In this document: positions 42,151 through 50,976 of the stretch, one piece after another
How positions within the stretch are numbered: the stretch's first letter is position 1
How the letters are laid out: the number at the start of each line of letters is the position of its first letter
DNA from: Leptospirillum sp.
Lineage (GTDB): Bacteria > Nitrospirota > Leptospirillia > Leptospirillales > Leptospirillaceae
Direction of reading: 5' to 3'
Length of the DNA stretch: 50,976 nt
NCBI GenBank assembly: GCA_027315205.1
Contig: DAHUYM010000010.1
Span: forward strand, 1-50,976
Position numbers and translations under genes: made by a program
The notes under the pieces: generated by a model
What the model saw: only the letters and a program-made list of their open reading frames with translations
What the model was told of the DNA's origin: nothing
Databases searched by the model: none

Positions 42151-42636
42151 TCAAGCCAGGGTCTTGCGTTCCGTTATGACATCGTGATAACTACGAAGCT
42201 TTTTCAATCCTTCGATCGTCGCTCGAACGACATTATAGGGATTGCCCGAGCCCAGAGATTTGCAAAGAATGTTCGAAACACCGAGAACCTCCATAACGGC
42301 CCGAACAGCACCTCCAGCAATCATCCCCGTTCCTTCCGACGCAGGCTTGATAAGCACATCTTCCGCGCCAAAATGGCCTATGACTTCATGGGGAACCGTC
42401 GTATGTCGCAATGGGACCGAAATCAGGTTCTTCTTGGCGCTTTCGATCGCTTTTTTGATCGCGTCTGGAACCTCGCCGGCTTTCCCTTTTCCAAATCCAA
42501 CCACACCGTTGCCATTACCAACGACAACGAGCGCTGAAAAGGAAAATCTTTTTCCGCCTTTGACAACCTTTGAAACCCGGTTGATAAAAACGACCTTGTC
42601 CTTTAACGAATTTTGATCGATCTTCTGGGTGAGCAC
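42151..42636 (-). CDS. rpsE: ribosomal protein S5
   Basis: 161 residues of the small subunit with roles in decoding accuracy and helicase activity at mRNA entry. The double-stranded RNA-binding part [20 protein letters not shown] and [19 protein letters not shown] are typical. GTG at 42636 is chosen for GGAGG five bases upstream; the open frame extends to 42669 without a better start. Confidence 0.96.
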   Translation of the reverse strand: MLTQKIDQNSLKDKVVFINRVSKVVKGGKRFSFSALVVVGNGNGVVGFGKGKAGEVPDAIKKAIESAKKNLISVPLRHTTVPHEVIGHFGAEDVLIKPASEGTGMIAGGAVRAVMEVLGVSNILCKSLGSGNPYNVVRATIEGLKKLRSYHDVITERKTLA

Positions 42637-42675
42637 CCGTTCCTCCCTAATATTTGGGAATGATCCCAAACGGTC

Positions 42676-43032
42676 TCAGAATTCGAGTCCAGCTTCCCGA
42701 GCGCCGTCGGCCAGGGCTTTAACACGACCATGGTACAAATAGCCACTCCGGTCGAAAACGACCTTCTTGATTTCCTTCTGAACCGCCAGTTGACCAATTT
42801 GCTTTCCAATTTCCTTGGCAACCGACAGAGAGTCTTTCGAACCTTCCGAGAATCCCTTCAACGACGAAACTGCGATCAGCGTTTTTCCCGCATTATCGTC
42901 GATGATTTGGGCATAAATGTATTTCAGGCTTCGAAAAACGGCGAGACGCGGTCGCTCTGGAGTCCCCTTAAGCTTCTTCCTCACACGTTGGTGTTTGTTC
43001 TTTCTTTGAAGCAGCCTAGTCTGTTTGGCCAC
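42676..43032 (-). CDS. rplR: ribosomal protein L18
   Basis: 118 residues binding 5S rRNA in the central protuberance. The [20 protein letters not shown] and [20 protein letters not shown] segments are diagnostic. The start is GTG at 43032 with AAGGGG upstream. It follows rplF in the spc operon. Confidence 0.96.
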   Translation of the reverse strand: MAKQTRLLQRKNKHQRVRKKLKGTPERPRLAVFRSLKYIYAQIIDDNAGKTLIAVSSLKGFSEGSKDSLSVAKEIGKQIGQLAVQKEIKKVVFDRSGYLYHGRVKALADGAREAGLEF

Positions 43033-43074
43033 GCGGCACCCCTTAAACTGTCATCGGTTCTGACTGACTACCAG

Positions 43075-43614
43075 TTACTTCTTGCCCGATTTGCCTTCTT
43101 TTCTAAGAATTTTTTCTCCGCTGTACTTGATACCCTTGCCCTTGTAAGGCTCCGGAGGCTTTGTACCGCGGACATCCGCCGCAAACTGACCCAACAATTC
43201 CTTATCCGCGGAAGACAAGGTAATGATCGTCTGTTTTTCAACAGACGCCTTGATCCCCGTAGGAAGAGGAAATTCGACGGGATGCGTGAAGCCTACGTTC
43301 AGAGTCAGTACGTTCGCGTTAAGCTGAGCGCGATAACCGACACCATTGAGCTCCAGGACTTTTTTGAAGACCTCGTGAACGCCCTGGACCTTGTTGGCGA
43401 TCAACGTTCGATGTAGCCCGTGAAAGGCTTTATCGCGAGGTTCGTCAGAAGGGCGCTTGAGCACAAGTTCGCTTCCGTTTTTTTCGATCACAAATCCCGC
43501 CGGGATCTGGTGGAAAAGCTGACCCTGAGGTCCCTTAAACGTGAGTTTACCGTCTTTCTCCGTCACCTGAACGTTCGAAGGGACTAATATCGGTTTTTTC
43601 CCAATCCGTGACAT
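43075..43614 (-). CDS. rplF: ribosomal protein L6
   Basis: 179 residues of the large subunit near the factor-binding site. MSRIGKKPILVPSNVQVTEK and GTKPPEPYKGKGIKYSGEKI are conserved L6 segments, and the two internal repeats are present. It lies between rpsH and rplR in the standard order. Confidence 0.97.
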   Translation of the reverse strand: MSRIGKKPILVPSNVQVTEKDGKLTFKGPQGQLFHQIPAGFVIEKNGSELVLKRPSDEPRDKAFHGLHRTLIANKVQGVHEVFKKVLELNGVGYRAQLNANVLTLNVGFTHPVEFPLPTGIKASVEKQTIITLSSADKELLGQFAADVRGTKPPEPYKGKGIKYSGEKILRKEGKSGKK

Positions 43615-43640
43615 CGTTTGCCACCACCCTCAATAAATGA

Positions 43641-44039
43641 TCACCAGACTTGGCAGATGACTTCCCCGCCAATCCGGAGAGATTTTGCTTTGGAATCAGT
43701 CATTACGCCCTTGGAAGTTGAGAGAATCGTGACTCCCACCCCACCCATCAAGGACTTGAACTCATCGACCTTGCGGTAAACGCGCAATCCGGGGGAAGAA
43801 ATTCTCTTGATCCCCTTCATTATTCGTTCTCGATCCCGCACAAACCGAAGCTTGATATGAATGTCCTTCTTTCCTTCCTGTTCGACGACGACGTAAGAAG
43901 AGACGAAGCCTTCCTCTACAAGGATCTTCAAAATTTCTTCCTTGATTTTGGAGTGCTGACATTCGACACGCTCATAGAGCCTCATATTTGCATTTCGAAT
44001 CCGTGTCAACATATCCGCAATCGGATCGGTCATAGACAT
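43641..44039 (-). CDS. rpsH: ribosomal protein S8
   Basis: 132 residues binding the central domain of 16S rRNA. MTDPIADMLTRIRNANM opens the protein and TILSTSKGVMTDSKAKSLRI with GGEVICQVW closes it. In many bacteria S8 represses the spc operon by binding mRNA near rplE; no claim about such a site is made here. Confidence 0.97.
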   Translation of the reverse strand: MSMTDPIADMLTRIRNANMRLYERVECQHSKIKEEILKILVEEGFVSSYVVVEQEGKKDIHIKLRFVRDRERIMKGIKRISSPGLRVYRKVDEFKSLMGGVGVTILSTSKGVMTDSKAKSLRIGGEVICQVW

Positions 44040-44067
44040 TTAGTAAAGCCTCCTAAGTTCTTTCGAC

Positions 44068-44253
44068 TTACCAAGACGATTTCGTCACGCCGGGAATATC
44101 GCCCTGCAAGGCGAAATTTCGAAAACAGATGCGGCACATCTTGAATTCCCGAATATAGCCTCGAGGCCTACCGCAAATAGCACACCGATTGTATTTGCGA
44201 ACCTTGAATTTCGGCGTTCTCTGCCATTTAACTTCCAAAGACTTGCGTGACAC
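44068..44253 (-). CDS. rpsN: ribosomal protein S14, zinc-binding type
   Basis: 61 residues, the short 'type Z' S14. [20 protein letters not shown] supplies the CxxC...CxxC zinc ligands that the longer zinc-free S14 lacks. GTG at 44253 has GGAGG seven bases upstream. It lies between rplE and rpsH. Confidence 0.96.
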   Translation of the reverse strand: MSRKSLEVKWQRTPKFKVRKYNRCAICGRPRGYIREFKMCRICFRNFALQGDIPGVTKSSW

Positions 44254-44271
44254 AGCGATTCCTCCAGATTT

Positions 44272-44970
44272 TTACTTGCGGAAAGGGATGCCAAGCGATT
44301 TCAAAAGCATCCGCCCTTCCTCATCGTTTCGGGCGGTCGTGGCGAAAGTGATGTCCAGACCATGAAAAAGGGAAACTTCATCGTATTTGATCTCAGGAAA
44401 AATAATTTGTTCCCGCAAACCCGCTGTAAAGTTTCCGCGCCCATCAAAGGATTTCTCATTCAAACCCTTGAAATCCCGAATCCGAGGCAATGCTATGGAG
44501 ATAAAGCGGTCCAGAAATTCCCACATACGATCACCCCGCAAGGTCACCATTGTTCCAATGGGCATCCCTTCTCGCAACTTGAAGCCGGCAATCGATTTCC
44601 TGGCCTTCGTCTTTACCGCCTTCTGACCGCTAATCATTTCAAGTTCCTTGACCGCAGAATCCAGGAGTTTCGGGTTTGAAACAGCTTCTCCGAGTCCCAC
44701 ATTTAAAGTGATCTTGGAAAGCCGCGGGGTTTCCATGATATTTTTCAATCCCAGGGAGTCCATCAGTGATGGACGAATCTTCTCAAAATACGTTTTCTTA
44801 AGACGAGGCGCCTGTGATGCCGCTTCTTTTTTATCTTTGCTATGAGCAGATCCCTTCCGGGAAACGGGAGCCGACTCCTTGGAAGCGGCTTCCTTTTTTG
44901 CCGGGGATTTAGCTTTAGATTTGGCTGAGGCAGACTTTGAAGCACCTGCCGGTTTTTTCTTATCTTCCAT
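44272..44970 (-). CDS. rplE: ribosomal protein L5 with a lysine/alanine/serine-rich N-terminal extension
   Basis: The L5 core begins near residue 58 ([20 protein letters not shown]) and ends [11 protein letters not shown], the normal length of about 175-180 residues; it binds 5S rRNA and contacts P-site tRNA. Before it are about 55 residues dominated by Lys, Ala and Ser (e.g. [20 protein letters not shown]), predicted disordered and strongly basic. Typical L5 has no such tail. ATG at 44970 has AAGGGTG upstream; GTG at 44976 would add two residues. The tail is in frame and is not separated from the core by another good start. Confidence 0.95.
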   Translation of the reverse strand: MEDKKKPAGASKSASAKSKAKSPAKKEAASKESAPVSRKGSAHSKDKKEAASQAPRLKKTYFEKIRPSLMDSLGLKNIMETPRLSKITLNVGLGEAVSNPKLLDSAVKELEMISGQKAVKTKARKSIAGFKLREGMPIGTMVTLRGDRMWEFLDRFISIALPRIRDFKGLNEKSFDGRGNFTAGLREQIIFPEIKYDEVSLFHGLDITFATTARNDEEGRMLLKSLGIPFRK

Positions 44971-44997
44971 TTTCACCCTTCAAAGCGGATTCGATCG

Positions 44998-45351
44998 CTA
45001 CTTATCGATGTGTTCGTCGCATTGACGACAAACCCGGACCTTACGACCGTCAGAGACTACCGAATGCCCAACGCGGGTCGGCTTATGACAACTCGGGCAA
45101 ACGAGCATGACTTTGGAAACGTTCAGAAAATTTTCTCTTTCGATAAACCCACCCTGGGGGTTCGTCTGATTGGGTTTGACCGATTTCTTGATCTTGTTGA
45201 TCTCTTCGACGATGACTCGCTGATTAGATCGATCAACCTTCAGAATTCGGCCTTCCTTCCCCTTGTCTTTCCCGGAAAGCACATGCACCCTGTCTTCTTT
45301 TCGAAGAGAAGGAAAAGAGGTTTTTCTTGACGGTCCGGTTTTAATCTTCAT
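44998..45351 (-). CDS. rplX: ribosomal protein L24
   Basis: 117 residues, an early assembly protein near the tunnel exit. The KOW motif is [36 protein letters not shown] and VCRQCDEHI form a possible CxxC...CxxC zinc site. About 15 extra residues precede the KOW region. It lies between rplN and rplE. Confidence 0.96.
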   Translation of the reverse strand: MKIKTGPSRKTSFPSLRKEDRVHVLSGKDKGKEGRILKVDRSNQRVIVEEINKIKKSVKPNQTNPQGGFIERENFLNVSKVMLVCPSCHKPTRVGHSVVSDGRKVRVCRQCDEHIDK

Positions 45352-45361
45352 CCTTAACCTT

Positions 45362-45730
45362 TCAAATCACTTCAGGGGCGAGCGAAAGAATCTTCATGAA
45401 CTTACGCCGCCGGAGTTCACGGGCCACTGGACCGAAGATGCGGGTTCCGACCGGCTCACCCTGGGCATTGATCAAAACCGCGGCATTCTGGTCAAAACGG
45501 ATGTAAGATCCGTCTTCCCGACGAACTTCCTTGACAGTTCTGACCACAACCGCTTTTGCCACGTCACCCTTCTTCACGGATGAATTGGGAGTCGCTTCCT
45601 TGACGGAGACGACGATCGTATCCCCGACGGTCGCATAACGACGTCTGGAACCACCCATAATATGAAAACACATGACTCGCTTCGCGCCCGAATTGTCCGC
45701 AACTTCCAACATGGATCTCAACTGAATCAT
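45362..45730 (-). CDS. rplN: ribosomal protein L14
   Basis: 122 residues, the usual length, at the subunit interface. [20 protein letters not shown] and [20 protein letters not shown] are near consensus. It lies between rpsQ and rplX. Confidence 0.97.
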   Translation of the reverse strand: MIQLRSMLEVADNSGAKRVMCFHIMGGSRRRYATVGDTIVVSVKEATPNSSVKKGDVAKAVVVRTVKEVRREDGSYIRFDQNAAVLINAQGEPVGTRIFGPVARELRRRKFMKILSLAPEVI

Positions 45731-45759
45731 GACCGCACCCTTGATTTACCGTTTATGCG

Positions 45760-46047
45760 TTATCCGACGACTTTCGGCTGGGAAACAACCTTCAACACAC
45801 GGTGACTCTTTTCCTTGCTGATAGGCCTGGTCGATATAATTTGGACGACCGAACCCAATGGGATGACTTCATCCGAATGAGCCTTGATCCTGGTACGCTT
45901 GGAAACGACCTTGTGGTAGAGAGGGTGCAAAACCCTTCGACGCACTTCAACCACTACGGTTTTTGCCATCTTGTTGCTGACAACGACACCTTGCATCTGT
46001 GCGATTTTCTTGTGGGAGCTACCCGTTTCCTGTTGCGTCTCAGCCAT
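45760..46047 (-). CDS. rpsQ: ribosomal protein S17
   Basis: 95 residues. The OB-fold core (QGVVVSNKMAKTVVVEVRRR, HPLYHKVVSKRTRIKAHSDE) is typical of this primary 16S rRNA binder. An N-terminal addition of about 15 residues precedes it. The start overlaps the rpmC gene by eight bases, implying coupled translation. Confidence 0.96.
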   Translation of the reverse strand: MAETQQETGSSHKKIAQMQGVVVSNKMAKTVVVEVRRRVLHPLYHKVVSKRTRIKAHSDEVIPLGSVVQIISTRPISKEKSHRVLKVVSQPKVVG

Positions 46048-46240
46048 TGGTCGATGCTTTCCTTTCAGTCAGGATCGTCATCATACGAGCGACATCTTTT
46101 TTATGTTCCTTCAAGAGATGTGGCTTTTCCAGACGACCGTTTACGCGCTGAATCCTCAACATCAAGAGTTCCCGCTTTAGTTCCCGGATTTTGTCCGCAA
46201 TCTCGCTATCGGACATACCCCGGATATCCTTCGCAATCAC
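46040..46240 (-). CDS. rpmC: ribosomal protein L29
   Basis: 66 residues folding as a helical hairpin at the tunnel exit. [20 protein letters not shown] and [17 protein letters not shown] match the family. GTG at 46240 overlaps the rplP stop (GTGA). Confidence 0.95.
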   Translation of the reverse strand: MIAKDIRGMSDSEIADKIRELKRELLMLRIQRVNGRLEKPHLLKEHKKDVARMMTILTERKASTNG

Positions 46241-46653
46241 AGTTCTTCTCCCCTTTTGATGATTTTGGTTGCCATAGGCATTTTATAGGCAGCCAATCTC
46301 AATGCTTCCTGAGCGATTTCAGGAGAGACTCCCTCCATTTCAAAAATAATGCGACCCGGCTTGATCACGGCAACCCAATACTCAGGATTTCCCTTTCCAG
46401 ATCCCATACGCGTTTCGGCGGGTTTTTTCGTGATAGGCTTGTCTGGGAAAACACGGATCCAAACTTTTCCGCCACGCTTGACGTAACGGGTAATCGCAAT
46501 ACGCCCGGCTTCAATTTGGCGAGCCGTCAACCAGCACGGCTCAAGGGATTTTAGCCCAAAATCTCCAAACGCCAATTCGGAACCTCGATAGGCCTTTCCC
46601 TTCAAGTTTCCTTTCATCATCTTTCGATGTTTGACTTTTTTAGGACTCAGCAT
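46237..46653 (-). CDS. rplP: ribosomal protein L16
   Basis: 138 residues near the A-site tRNA elbow. [20 protein letters not shown] and [20 protein letters not shown] are diagnostic, and [19 protein letters not shown] completes the fold. ATG at 46653 overlaps the rpsC stop (TAATG). Confidence 0.97.
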   Translation of the reverse strand: MLSPKKVKHRKMMKGNLKGKAYRGSELAFGDFGLKSLEPCWLTARQIEAGRIAITRYVKRGGKVWIRVFPDKPITKKPAETRMGSGKGNPEYWVAVIKPGRIIFEMEGVSPEIAQEALRLAAYKMPMATKIIKRGEEL

Positions 46654-47336
46654 TAACTACGCCCCCGCCTTTCTTTCAGTTTGGGGGTCGACACTTCTTC
46701 CTGGCCCGGCAGAACATCACCGCGGTATACCCAAACCTTGACGCCAATTTTTCCAAATGTCGTTTGCGCTTCCGCAAAACCATAATCAATATCAGCACGA
46801 ATGGTATGGAGAGGGACCCGGCCTTCGCGGTACCATTCCGTCCGGGCAATCTCAGCACCTCCGAGACGACCAGCACAACAGATCTTGACACCAAGGGCTC
46901 CAAAGCGAAGTGCTGAGGATACACTTTTTTTCATAGCCCGTCTATAGGAAATGCGCTTTTCAAGCTGTGATGCAATGGATTCTGCGATAAGCTGTGACTC
47001 AAGTTCCGGCTTCTTGATTTCCTTGATATTGATCGAGACCTGAGATTTCGTCTGAGCCTCAAGATCCGCCTTAAGTTTTTCGATCTCGAGGCCTTTCTTC
47101 CCGATAATAAGTCCCGGCCTGGCCGTATGGATCGTAATCCTGGCCTGGGCATCCTTTCCGGTCCTTTCGATCTCGATTTTTGAAATCCCAGCATGGTAAA
47201 GCTTTTTCTTGACCATCTTCCGGATCTTCAAGTCCTGATGAAGAAGGTCGGCGAATCCTTTCTGGGCAAACCACCGAGAGTTCCAGGTCTTGATATAACC
47301 GAGCCGAAAGCCTAACGGATGAACTTTCTGTCCCAA
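46653..47336 (-). CDS. rpsC: ribosomal protein S3
   Basis: 227 residues at the mRNA entry channel. The KH domain carries [17 protein letters not shown], and [20 protein letters not shown] is a conserved C-domain stretch. The start codon is TTG at 47336 with AGGAG upstream. It lies between rplV and rplP. Confidence 0.97.
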   Translation of the reverse strand: MGQKVHPLGFRLGYIKTWNSRWFAQKGFADLLHQDLKIRKMVKKKLYHAGISKIEIERTGKDAQARITIHTARPGLIIGKKGLEIEKLKADLEAQTKSQVSINIKEIKKPELESQLIAESIASQLEKRISYRRAMKKSVSSALRFGALGVKICCAGRLGGAEIARTEWYREGRVPLHTIRADIDYGFAEAQTTFGKIGVKVWVYRGDVLPGQEEVSTPKLKERRGRS

Positions 47337-47358
47337 GGGGGTCTCCTAAAATTGCTGA

Positions 47359-47691
47359 TCAGATCGAAACGACGATCGTCAAATGGGATGTTCTTTTCTT
47401 GATGGAATACGCCCGTCCCATCGCTCTTGGCTGCATGCGTTTTGCGATTGGACCGACATCCACAAAAATCTCGGATATAACGAGCTCGTTCGGATTGCCG
47501 ATCTTTTTCTCGACAGCATTACTCACAGCCGATTTCAAGGTTTTTTCTACAACACGCACGGCTCCTCGGGTCGTAACGCTCAGGATCGCCAAGGCTTCCT
47601 TGACAGATTTTCCCCGAATGGCGTTCGCCACATATCGGACCTTTCGCGGTGAAATACGAATATATCGGTGCTTTGCGATCGCCGTTGACAC
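47359..47691 (-). CDS. rplV: ribosomal protein L22
   Basis: 110 residues lining the exit tunnel. HRYIRISPRKVRYVANAIRG opens it and RMQPRAMGRAYSIKKRTSHL is the beta-hairpin region that reaches the tunnel wall. The start is GTG at 47691. The order rpsS-rplV-rpsC is standard. Confidence 0.96.
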   Translation of the reverse strand: MSTAIAKHRYIRISPRKVRYVANAIRGKSVKEALAILSVTTRGAVRVVEKTLKSAVSNAVEKKIGNPNELVISEIFVDVGPIAKRMQPRAMGRAYSIKKRTSHLTIVVSI

Positions 47692-47719
47692 TTCATCCGC
47701 TCCTTAGTGTTTCCTGTTT

Positions 47720-48004
47720 CTACTTACGGGTCGTTTTTTCCACCTTGGATCCGCCGTGAGCCTTGAACATGCGCGTCGGGGAAAACTCACCCAGCTTATG
47801 TCCCACCATATTTTCAGTCACATAGACCGGAATGAATTTTTTCCCGTTATGAACCGAAAAGGTGAATCCGATCATTTCAGGAACAATCATCGAACGCCGA
47901 GACCAGGTTTTGATGATCTTTCGGTCATTGGAAGATTGTGCTCGCTGAACCTTTTCGAGCAGGTGGCCATCAACAAACGGGCCCTTTTTAATCGATCTCG
48001 GCAT
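47720..48004 (-). CDS. rpsS: ribosomal protein S19
   Basis: 94 residues of the small-subunit head. [19 protein letters not shown] and [20 protein letters not shown] are near-invariant. It lies between rplB and rplV. Confidence 0.97.
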   Translation of the reverse strand: MPRSIKKGPFVDGHLLEKVQRAQSSNDRKIIKTWSRRSMIVPEMIGFTFSVHNGKKFIPVYVTENMVGHKLGEFSPTRMFKAHGGSKVEKTTRK

Positions 48005-48021
48005 GAATTCTCCTCGCTGAA

Positions 48022-48843
48022 CTATTTCCGGCGCCGAATAATGAATGCGTCCGTACGGGGATTGGAGCGGGTCTTGAATCCTTTAGCTGGTTGCCCCCAA
48101 GGGGAACAGGGATGCCGTCCACCAGAAGACTTCCCTTCTCCACCGCCCAACGGATGGTCGACAGGATTCATGGCAACGCCCCGAACATGGGGTCTCTTCC
48201 CAAGCCATCGGGAGCGTCCTGCTTTTCCGATCGAGATGTTCTCGTGCTCAAGATTGCCAACCTGACCGATGGATGCCCTGCAGCGTCCGTGGACCCTGCG
48301 CATCTCTCCTGAAGGCATTTTGAGAATGACATAATCATCTTCCCGCCCCAGGATCTGGACACAAGCACCTGCCGTCCGAGCGATCTTGCCACCTCCTCCG
48401 ATTTTATACTCCACGTTGTGAACAATGGTTCCAACCGGAATCTGGGCGATCTCGAGCGCGTTCCCCGGCCTGATGTCGGATCCCGGTCCCGACTGGACAA
48501 TATCATTTACATTCAAGCCAACGGGGGCGAGGATATAGGCACGGGAACCATCCCTGTAGCAGATGAGAGCGATACGCGCGGAACGGTTCGGATCATATTC
48601 GATCGTTTCGACCTTGGCAGGAATCCCGTCCTTGACTCTCCGGAAGTCGATCTCGCGAAAGGCACGCTTGTGCCCTCCACCCCGATGCCGGGAAGTCAAT
48701 TTGCCGAGATTGTTTCTGCCGCCAGAGGAAATCTTTCCCTTTGTCAGCGGCTTGTACGGCTTTTCCTCGGTGATCTCGTCAAAGCTGTATCCGGTCTTGT
48801 ACCGAATGGACGGGGAAGTGGGATTATATGTTTTGATCGCCAT
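48022..48843 (-). CDS. rplB: ribosomal protein L2
   Basis: About 273 residues next to the peptidyl-transferase centre. [15 protein letters not shown] opens it, and the conserved C-terminal [20 protein letters not shown] includes the functionally important His. ATG at 48843 has GAGGGAG seven bases upstream; TTG at 48849 would add two residues. Confidence 0.97.
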   Translation of the reverse strand: MAIKTYNPTSPSIRYKTGYSFDEITEEKPYKPLTKGKISSGGRNNLGKLTSRHRGGGHKRAFREIDFRRVKDGIPAKVETIEYDPNRSARIALICYRDGSRAYILAPVGLNVNDIVQSGPGSDIRPGNALEIAQIPVGTIVHNVEYKIGGGGKIARTAGACVQILGREDDYVILKMPSGEMRRVHGRCRASIGQVGNLEHENISIGKAGRSRWLGKRPHVRGVAMNPVDHPLGGGEGKSSGGRHPCSPWGQPAKGFKTRSNPRTDAFIIRRRK

Positions 48844-48845
48844 TT

Positions 48846-49133
48846 TCAAGCTCCCTCAAAGATGTCGAGTTTTTGCCCTTCCTTAAGGGTCACCATTGCC
48901 CGCTTCCGATCTGGATACTGGCTTTCGAACCGGCCCAAACGCTTCGTTTTTCCTTTACGGATATACGTGCGCACAAATGCCACTTCGACCTTGAAGAGGG
49001 ACTCGATCGCTTGCCGGATCATGATCTTATTGGCATCTTTACGAACATGGAATTCATATGTTCTGTTTTTTTCCCGAAGATTGTCCGATTTTTCAGACTG
49101 AATCGGCCGAATGATGATATCAGAGAGATCCAT
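48846..49133 (-). CDS. rplW: ribosomal protein L23
   Basis: 95 residues at the tunnel exit, a docking site for trigger factor and [23 protein letters not shown] and the C-terminal [18 protein letters not shown] match the family. The start overlaps the end of rplD by 14 bases. Confidence 0.96.
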   Translation of the reverse strand: MDLSDIIIRPIQSEKSDNLREKNRTYEFHVRKDANKIMIRQAIESLFKVEVAFVRTYIRKGKTKRLGRFESQYPDRKRAMVTLKEGQKLDIFEGA

Positions 49134-49773
49134 CTCCCCCTCCTTCCAGAAACCGTGAAATCAGAGGAAATGCGGCCTGGCTGATCACTAGCTTGTCTGC
49201 CAGTATAAGATCGTAAGGATTGATTTGATGGGGCAGAAGGATCTCAAGACCGGGAATATTCCGATACGAATAGTACATCTCTTCCGTCAAACTCGCATCG
49301 ACCAAGAGGATCCGTTCCATTCCTGGCTGGAAATTCCATTTCTGGAGAAGTGAGACGATTTCCTTCGTTTTCCTGGAGGAAACACCAAGAGATTCGGCGA
49401 TATGAAGCGTATCGTTTTTCAAGTGGGACCACAGAGCATGGCGGATGCCCAATACCATTTTCTTGGAAGGCTGGCGGTAGTAATAATCTCTGGGCCGAGG
49501 TCCGAAGATAATCGCTCCCCCCCTCCATTGAGGCGCACGGGTAGAACCTTGACGCGCCCTTCCAGTTCCTTTTTGGCGGTACGGCTTTCTCCCTCCCCCT
49601 GACACCTCACCCCTGGTCTTTGTGGACGCGGTTCCAGCGCGGACTCCCGCCCTTTGCATCTGAACGAGCTCGTGCAGCAAAGGAATATTCAGTGATTCCA
49701 AATCGTCGGCCTTGACCCCGATTTCCACAGATCCAGGCTTTGAGCCGCCCTGGGCTAATACTTGGATTTTCAT
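49120..49773 (-). CDS. rplD: ribosomal protein L4
   Basis: 217 residues; its extended loop (KTRGEVSGGGRKPYRQKGTG) reaches the tunnel. RQGSTRAPQWRGGAIIFGPR is the conserved core. In enteric bacteria L4 also represses the S10 operon; this is known of the family and not shown here. ATG at 49773 has AAGGA upstream. Confidence 0.97.
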   Translation of the reverse strand: MKIQVLAQGGSKPGSVEIGVKADDLESLNIPLLHELVQMQRAGVRAGTASTKTRGEVSGGGRKPYRQKGTGRARQGSTRAPQWRGGAIIFGPRPRDYYYRQPSKKMVLGIRHALWSHLKNDTLHIAESLGVSSRKTKEIVSLLQKWNFQPGMERILLVDASLTEEMYYSYRNIPGLEILLPHQINPYDLILADKLVISQAAFPLISRFLEGGGDGSL

Positions 49774-49794
49774 GATTTCCTTCCGAAGGCTCCG

Positions 49795-50409
49795 TTATAT
49801 CTTGTTCACAATTACAAGAGCGCCATTTGGGCCGGGGAGTGCGCCCTTGAGGAAAAGAAGATTGGCTTCGGGTTTGATAGCGACAACACGCAGATTCTTG
49901 ACGGTGATCTGACGGTTACCCATGTGCCCAGGAAGCTTCTTATTCTTCAGAACCCTCGATGGATAGGCCGAGGAACCGATGGAACCCGGCTCTCGATGGA
50001 ACATCGAACCATGGGTCGCGTCGCCACCCCTGAAGTGATGGCGCTTCATCACGCCCGCGAATCCTTTTCCCTTCGAACGCCCCGTTACACTCAGGGAGTC
50101 ACCTTCCTTAAAAATATCCACTGTCACGACCGCACCAGGCTCGACTTCCCCATTCTCGACAGATACTTCCCGTACGAAACGATAGAGCGATTTTGCATAT
50201 TTCTGTTGATGGGCCCGCTCGGGCTTATTCATGGACTTCAAAGTTGCAACGCTGTAACCCAACTGCGCAGCGGTATACCCGTCCTTCTCTTTTGTCTTGA
50301 TCTGCAAGACTTCACACGGACCGGCCTCGACAATCGTAACGGGAACAGCCTGACCGGTTTCCAAATAGATCTGGGTCATGCCCAGTTTTCGGCCCAAAAG
50401 CGTTTTCAC
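49795..50409 (-). CDS. rplC: ribosomal protein L3
   Basis: 204 residues organising 23S rRNA near the peptidyl-transferase centre. [20 protein letters not shown] opens it; [20 protein letters not shown] is the conserved central loop. GTG at 50409 has AGGAG upstream. It lies between rpsJ and rplD. Confidence 0.97.
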   Translation of the reverse strand: MKTLLGRKLGMTQIYLETGQAVPVTIVEAGPCEVLQIKTKEKDGYTAAQLGYSVATLKSMNKPERAHQQKYAKSLYRFVREVSVENGEVEPGAVVTVDIFKEGDSLSVTGRSKGKGFAGVMKRHHFRGGDATHGSMFHREPGSIGSSAYPSRVLKNKKLPGHMGNRQITVKNLRVVAIKPEANLLFLKGALPGPNGALVIVNKI

Positions 50410-50418
50410 CCTTTACTC

Positions 50419-50724
50419 CTACAACTTGATTTCGACATCAACCCCAGACGGAAGCTCTAACTTCATCAAAGCATCAACCGTTTCGGGAGTCGGATCCAAT
50501 ATGTCCAAGAGTCTCTTGTGGGTCCGGCGCTCAAATTGTTCGCGCGATTTCTTGTCCACGTGAGGAGACCGTAAAACCGTAAATTTCTGGATCTTGGTCG
50601 GCAAAGGAATCGGGCCTTTTACTGTGGCTCCCGTTCTTTTAGCCGTCGATACAATCTCAACAAGTGACTGATCGAGCAGCCGATAATCATATCCCTTGAG
50701 CCGAATGCGAATTTTCTGGTCCAA
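50419..50724 (-). CDS. rpsJ: ribosomal protein S10
   Basis: 101 residues, the usual length. [20 protein letters not shown] and [20 protein letters not shown] are diagnostic; S10 is also NusE, a transcription antitermination factor. TTG at 50724 is chosen because AAGGAG lies five bases upstream and the length is canonical; the longer frame to 50805 runs into tuf. Confidence 0.97.
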   Translation of the reverse strand: MDQKIRIRLKGYDYRLLDQSLVEIVSTAKRTGATVKGPIPLPTKIQKFTVLRSPHVDKKSREQFERRTHKRLLDILDPTPETVDALMKLELPSGVDVEIKL

Positions 50725-50752
50725 GACTTCTCCTTCGCCCCTGATTCCGGTA

Positions 50753-50976
50753 TTACTGAATGACCTTGGTGATGACCCCGGCACCGACGGTCCGGCCCCC
50801 TTCACGGATCGCGAACCGCAGCCCGTCTTCCATCGCGATCGGCGTGATCAGCGTCACCTTGATCCGGACATTGTCCCCCGGCATCACCATCTCAACCCCT
50901 TCCGACAACGTCACGACACCCGTCACGTCCGTCGTCCGGAAATAAAACTGCGGCCGGTACCCGTTGAAGAACGGCG
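50753..50976 (-). CDS. tuf: elongation factor Tu, C-terminal end (5' part beyond the window)
   Basis: The last 74 codons of EF-Tu: [18 protein letters not shown], then [20 protein letters not shown] and a terminal [17 protein letters not shown]. This is domain 3, which binds aminoacyl-tRNA and EF-Ts. Its place directly upstream of rpsJ shows the usual str-S10 operon junction; the start and GTPase domain lie outside the window on the right. Confidence 0.96.
   Translation of the reverse strand, partial: PFFNGYRPQFYFRTTDVTGVVTLSEGVEMVMPGDNVRIKVTLITPIAMEDGLRFAIREGGRTVGAGVITKVIQ

Noticed and set aside
1-50976. CRISPR arrays, tRNA or rRNA genes, insertion sequences
   Set aside because: No spaced direct repeats, cloverleaf sequences or transposase-like products were seen on either strand.

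Overview
The window reads as chromosome of a Gram-negative, non-enteric bacterium. Signs of an outer membrane are TolC-type proteins, beta-barrel proteins ending in Phe, an HldD-like heptose epimerase and an RND pump. The right third is the universal tuf-S10-spc-alpha ribosomal super-operon in canonical order. Ribosomal proteins S4, S14 and L36 and adenylate kinase all keep their zinc-binding cysteines. GTG and TTG starts are frequent. Moderate-to-high GC and this gene mix make a deep-branching phylum such as Nitrospirota (a Leptospirillum-like organism) my best guess, but that is inference; no 16S gene is present.

Layout. (1) 1-2391, minus strand: a TPR lipoprotein cut by the window edge, an unrecognised protein coupled to it, and a vapBC-like toxin-antitoxin pair with a frameshifted toxin and a perfect inverted repeat upstream. 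(2) 2461-5972, minus: ferredoxin-reductase-like flavoprotein, membrane sensor without output domain, dehydrogenase-like protein with an eroded NAD motif, and a DUF5069 protein. (3) 6031-10510, minus: TolC, small beta-barrel protein, membrane-anchored protein, ABC ATPase and ABC-2 permease, divergent from a LysR regulator (10688-11635). (4) 11670-18830, minus: beta-barrel protein, TetR regulator, TolC, membrane fusion protein and RND pump, headed by a promoter with a 14-bp palindrome at the predicted transcription start. (5) 19017-23593, plus: purQ-purL-purF, with purQ possibly leaderless and no purS in the window. (6) 23590-26281, minus: HldD-like epimerase followed by an M48-like protein lacking the HExxH residues. 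(7) 26390-32631, plus: two related MFS transporters, a GT4 glycosyltransferase, otsA and otsB (trehalose synthesis), mostly coupled by stop/start overlaps. (8) 32632-34830: rmlD, a Spy-like periplasmic protein and a methyltransferase. (9) 34827-50976, minus: tuf (partial), rpsJ to rplQ including secY, adk, map, infA, rpmJ and rpoA, then a small membrane protein.

The most notable pattern is that both TolC-containing efflux operons carry a small outer-membrane beta-barrel protein. The two barrels share three motif blocks and so look like paralogues. One operon is ABC-powered under a LysR gene, the other is RND-powered under a TetR gene. This suggests an accessory outer-membrane protein family tied to tripartite export. 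Other points worth checking are the vapC frameshift, the lineage-specific N-terminal tail on ribosomal protein L5, and three convergent gene pairs whose stop codons abut or overlap in palindromes. No tRNA, rRNA, CRISPR array or insertion sequence was seen, and no stretch over 300 bases lacks a gene.
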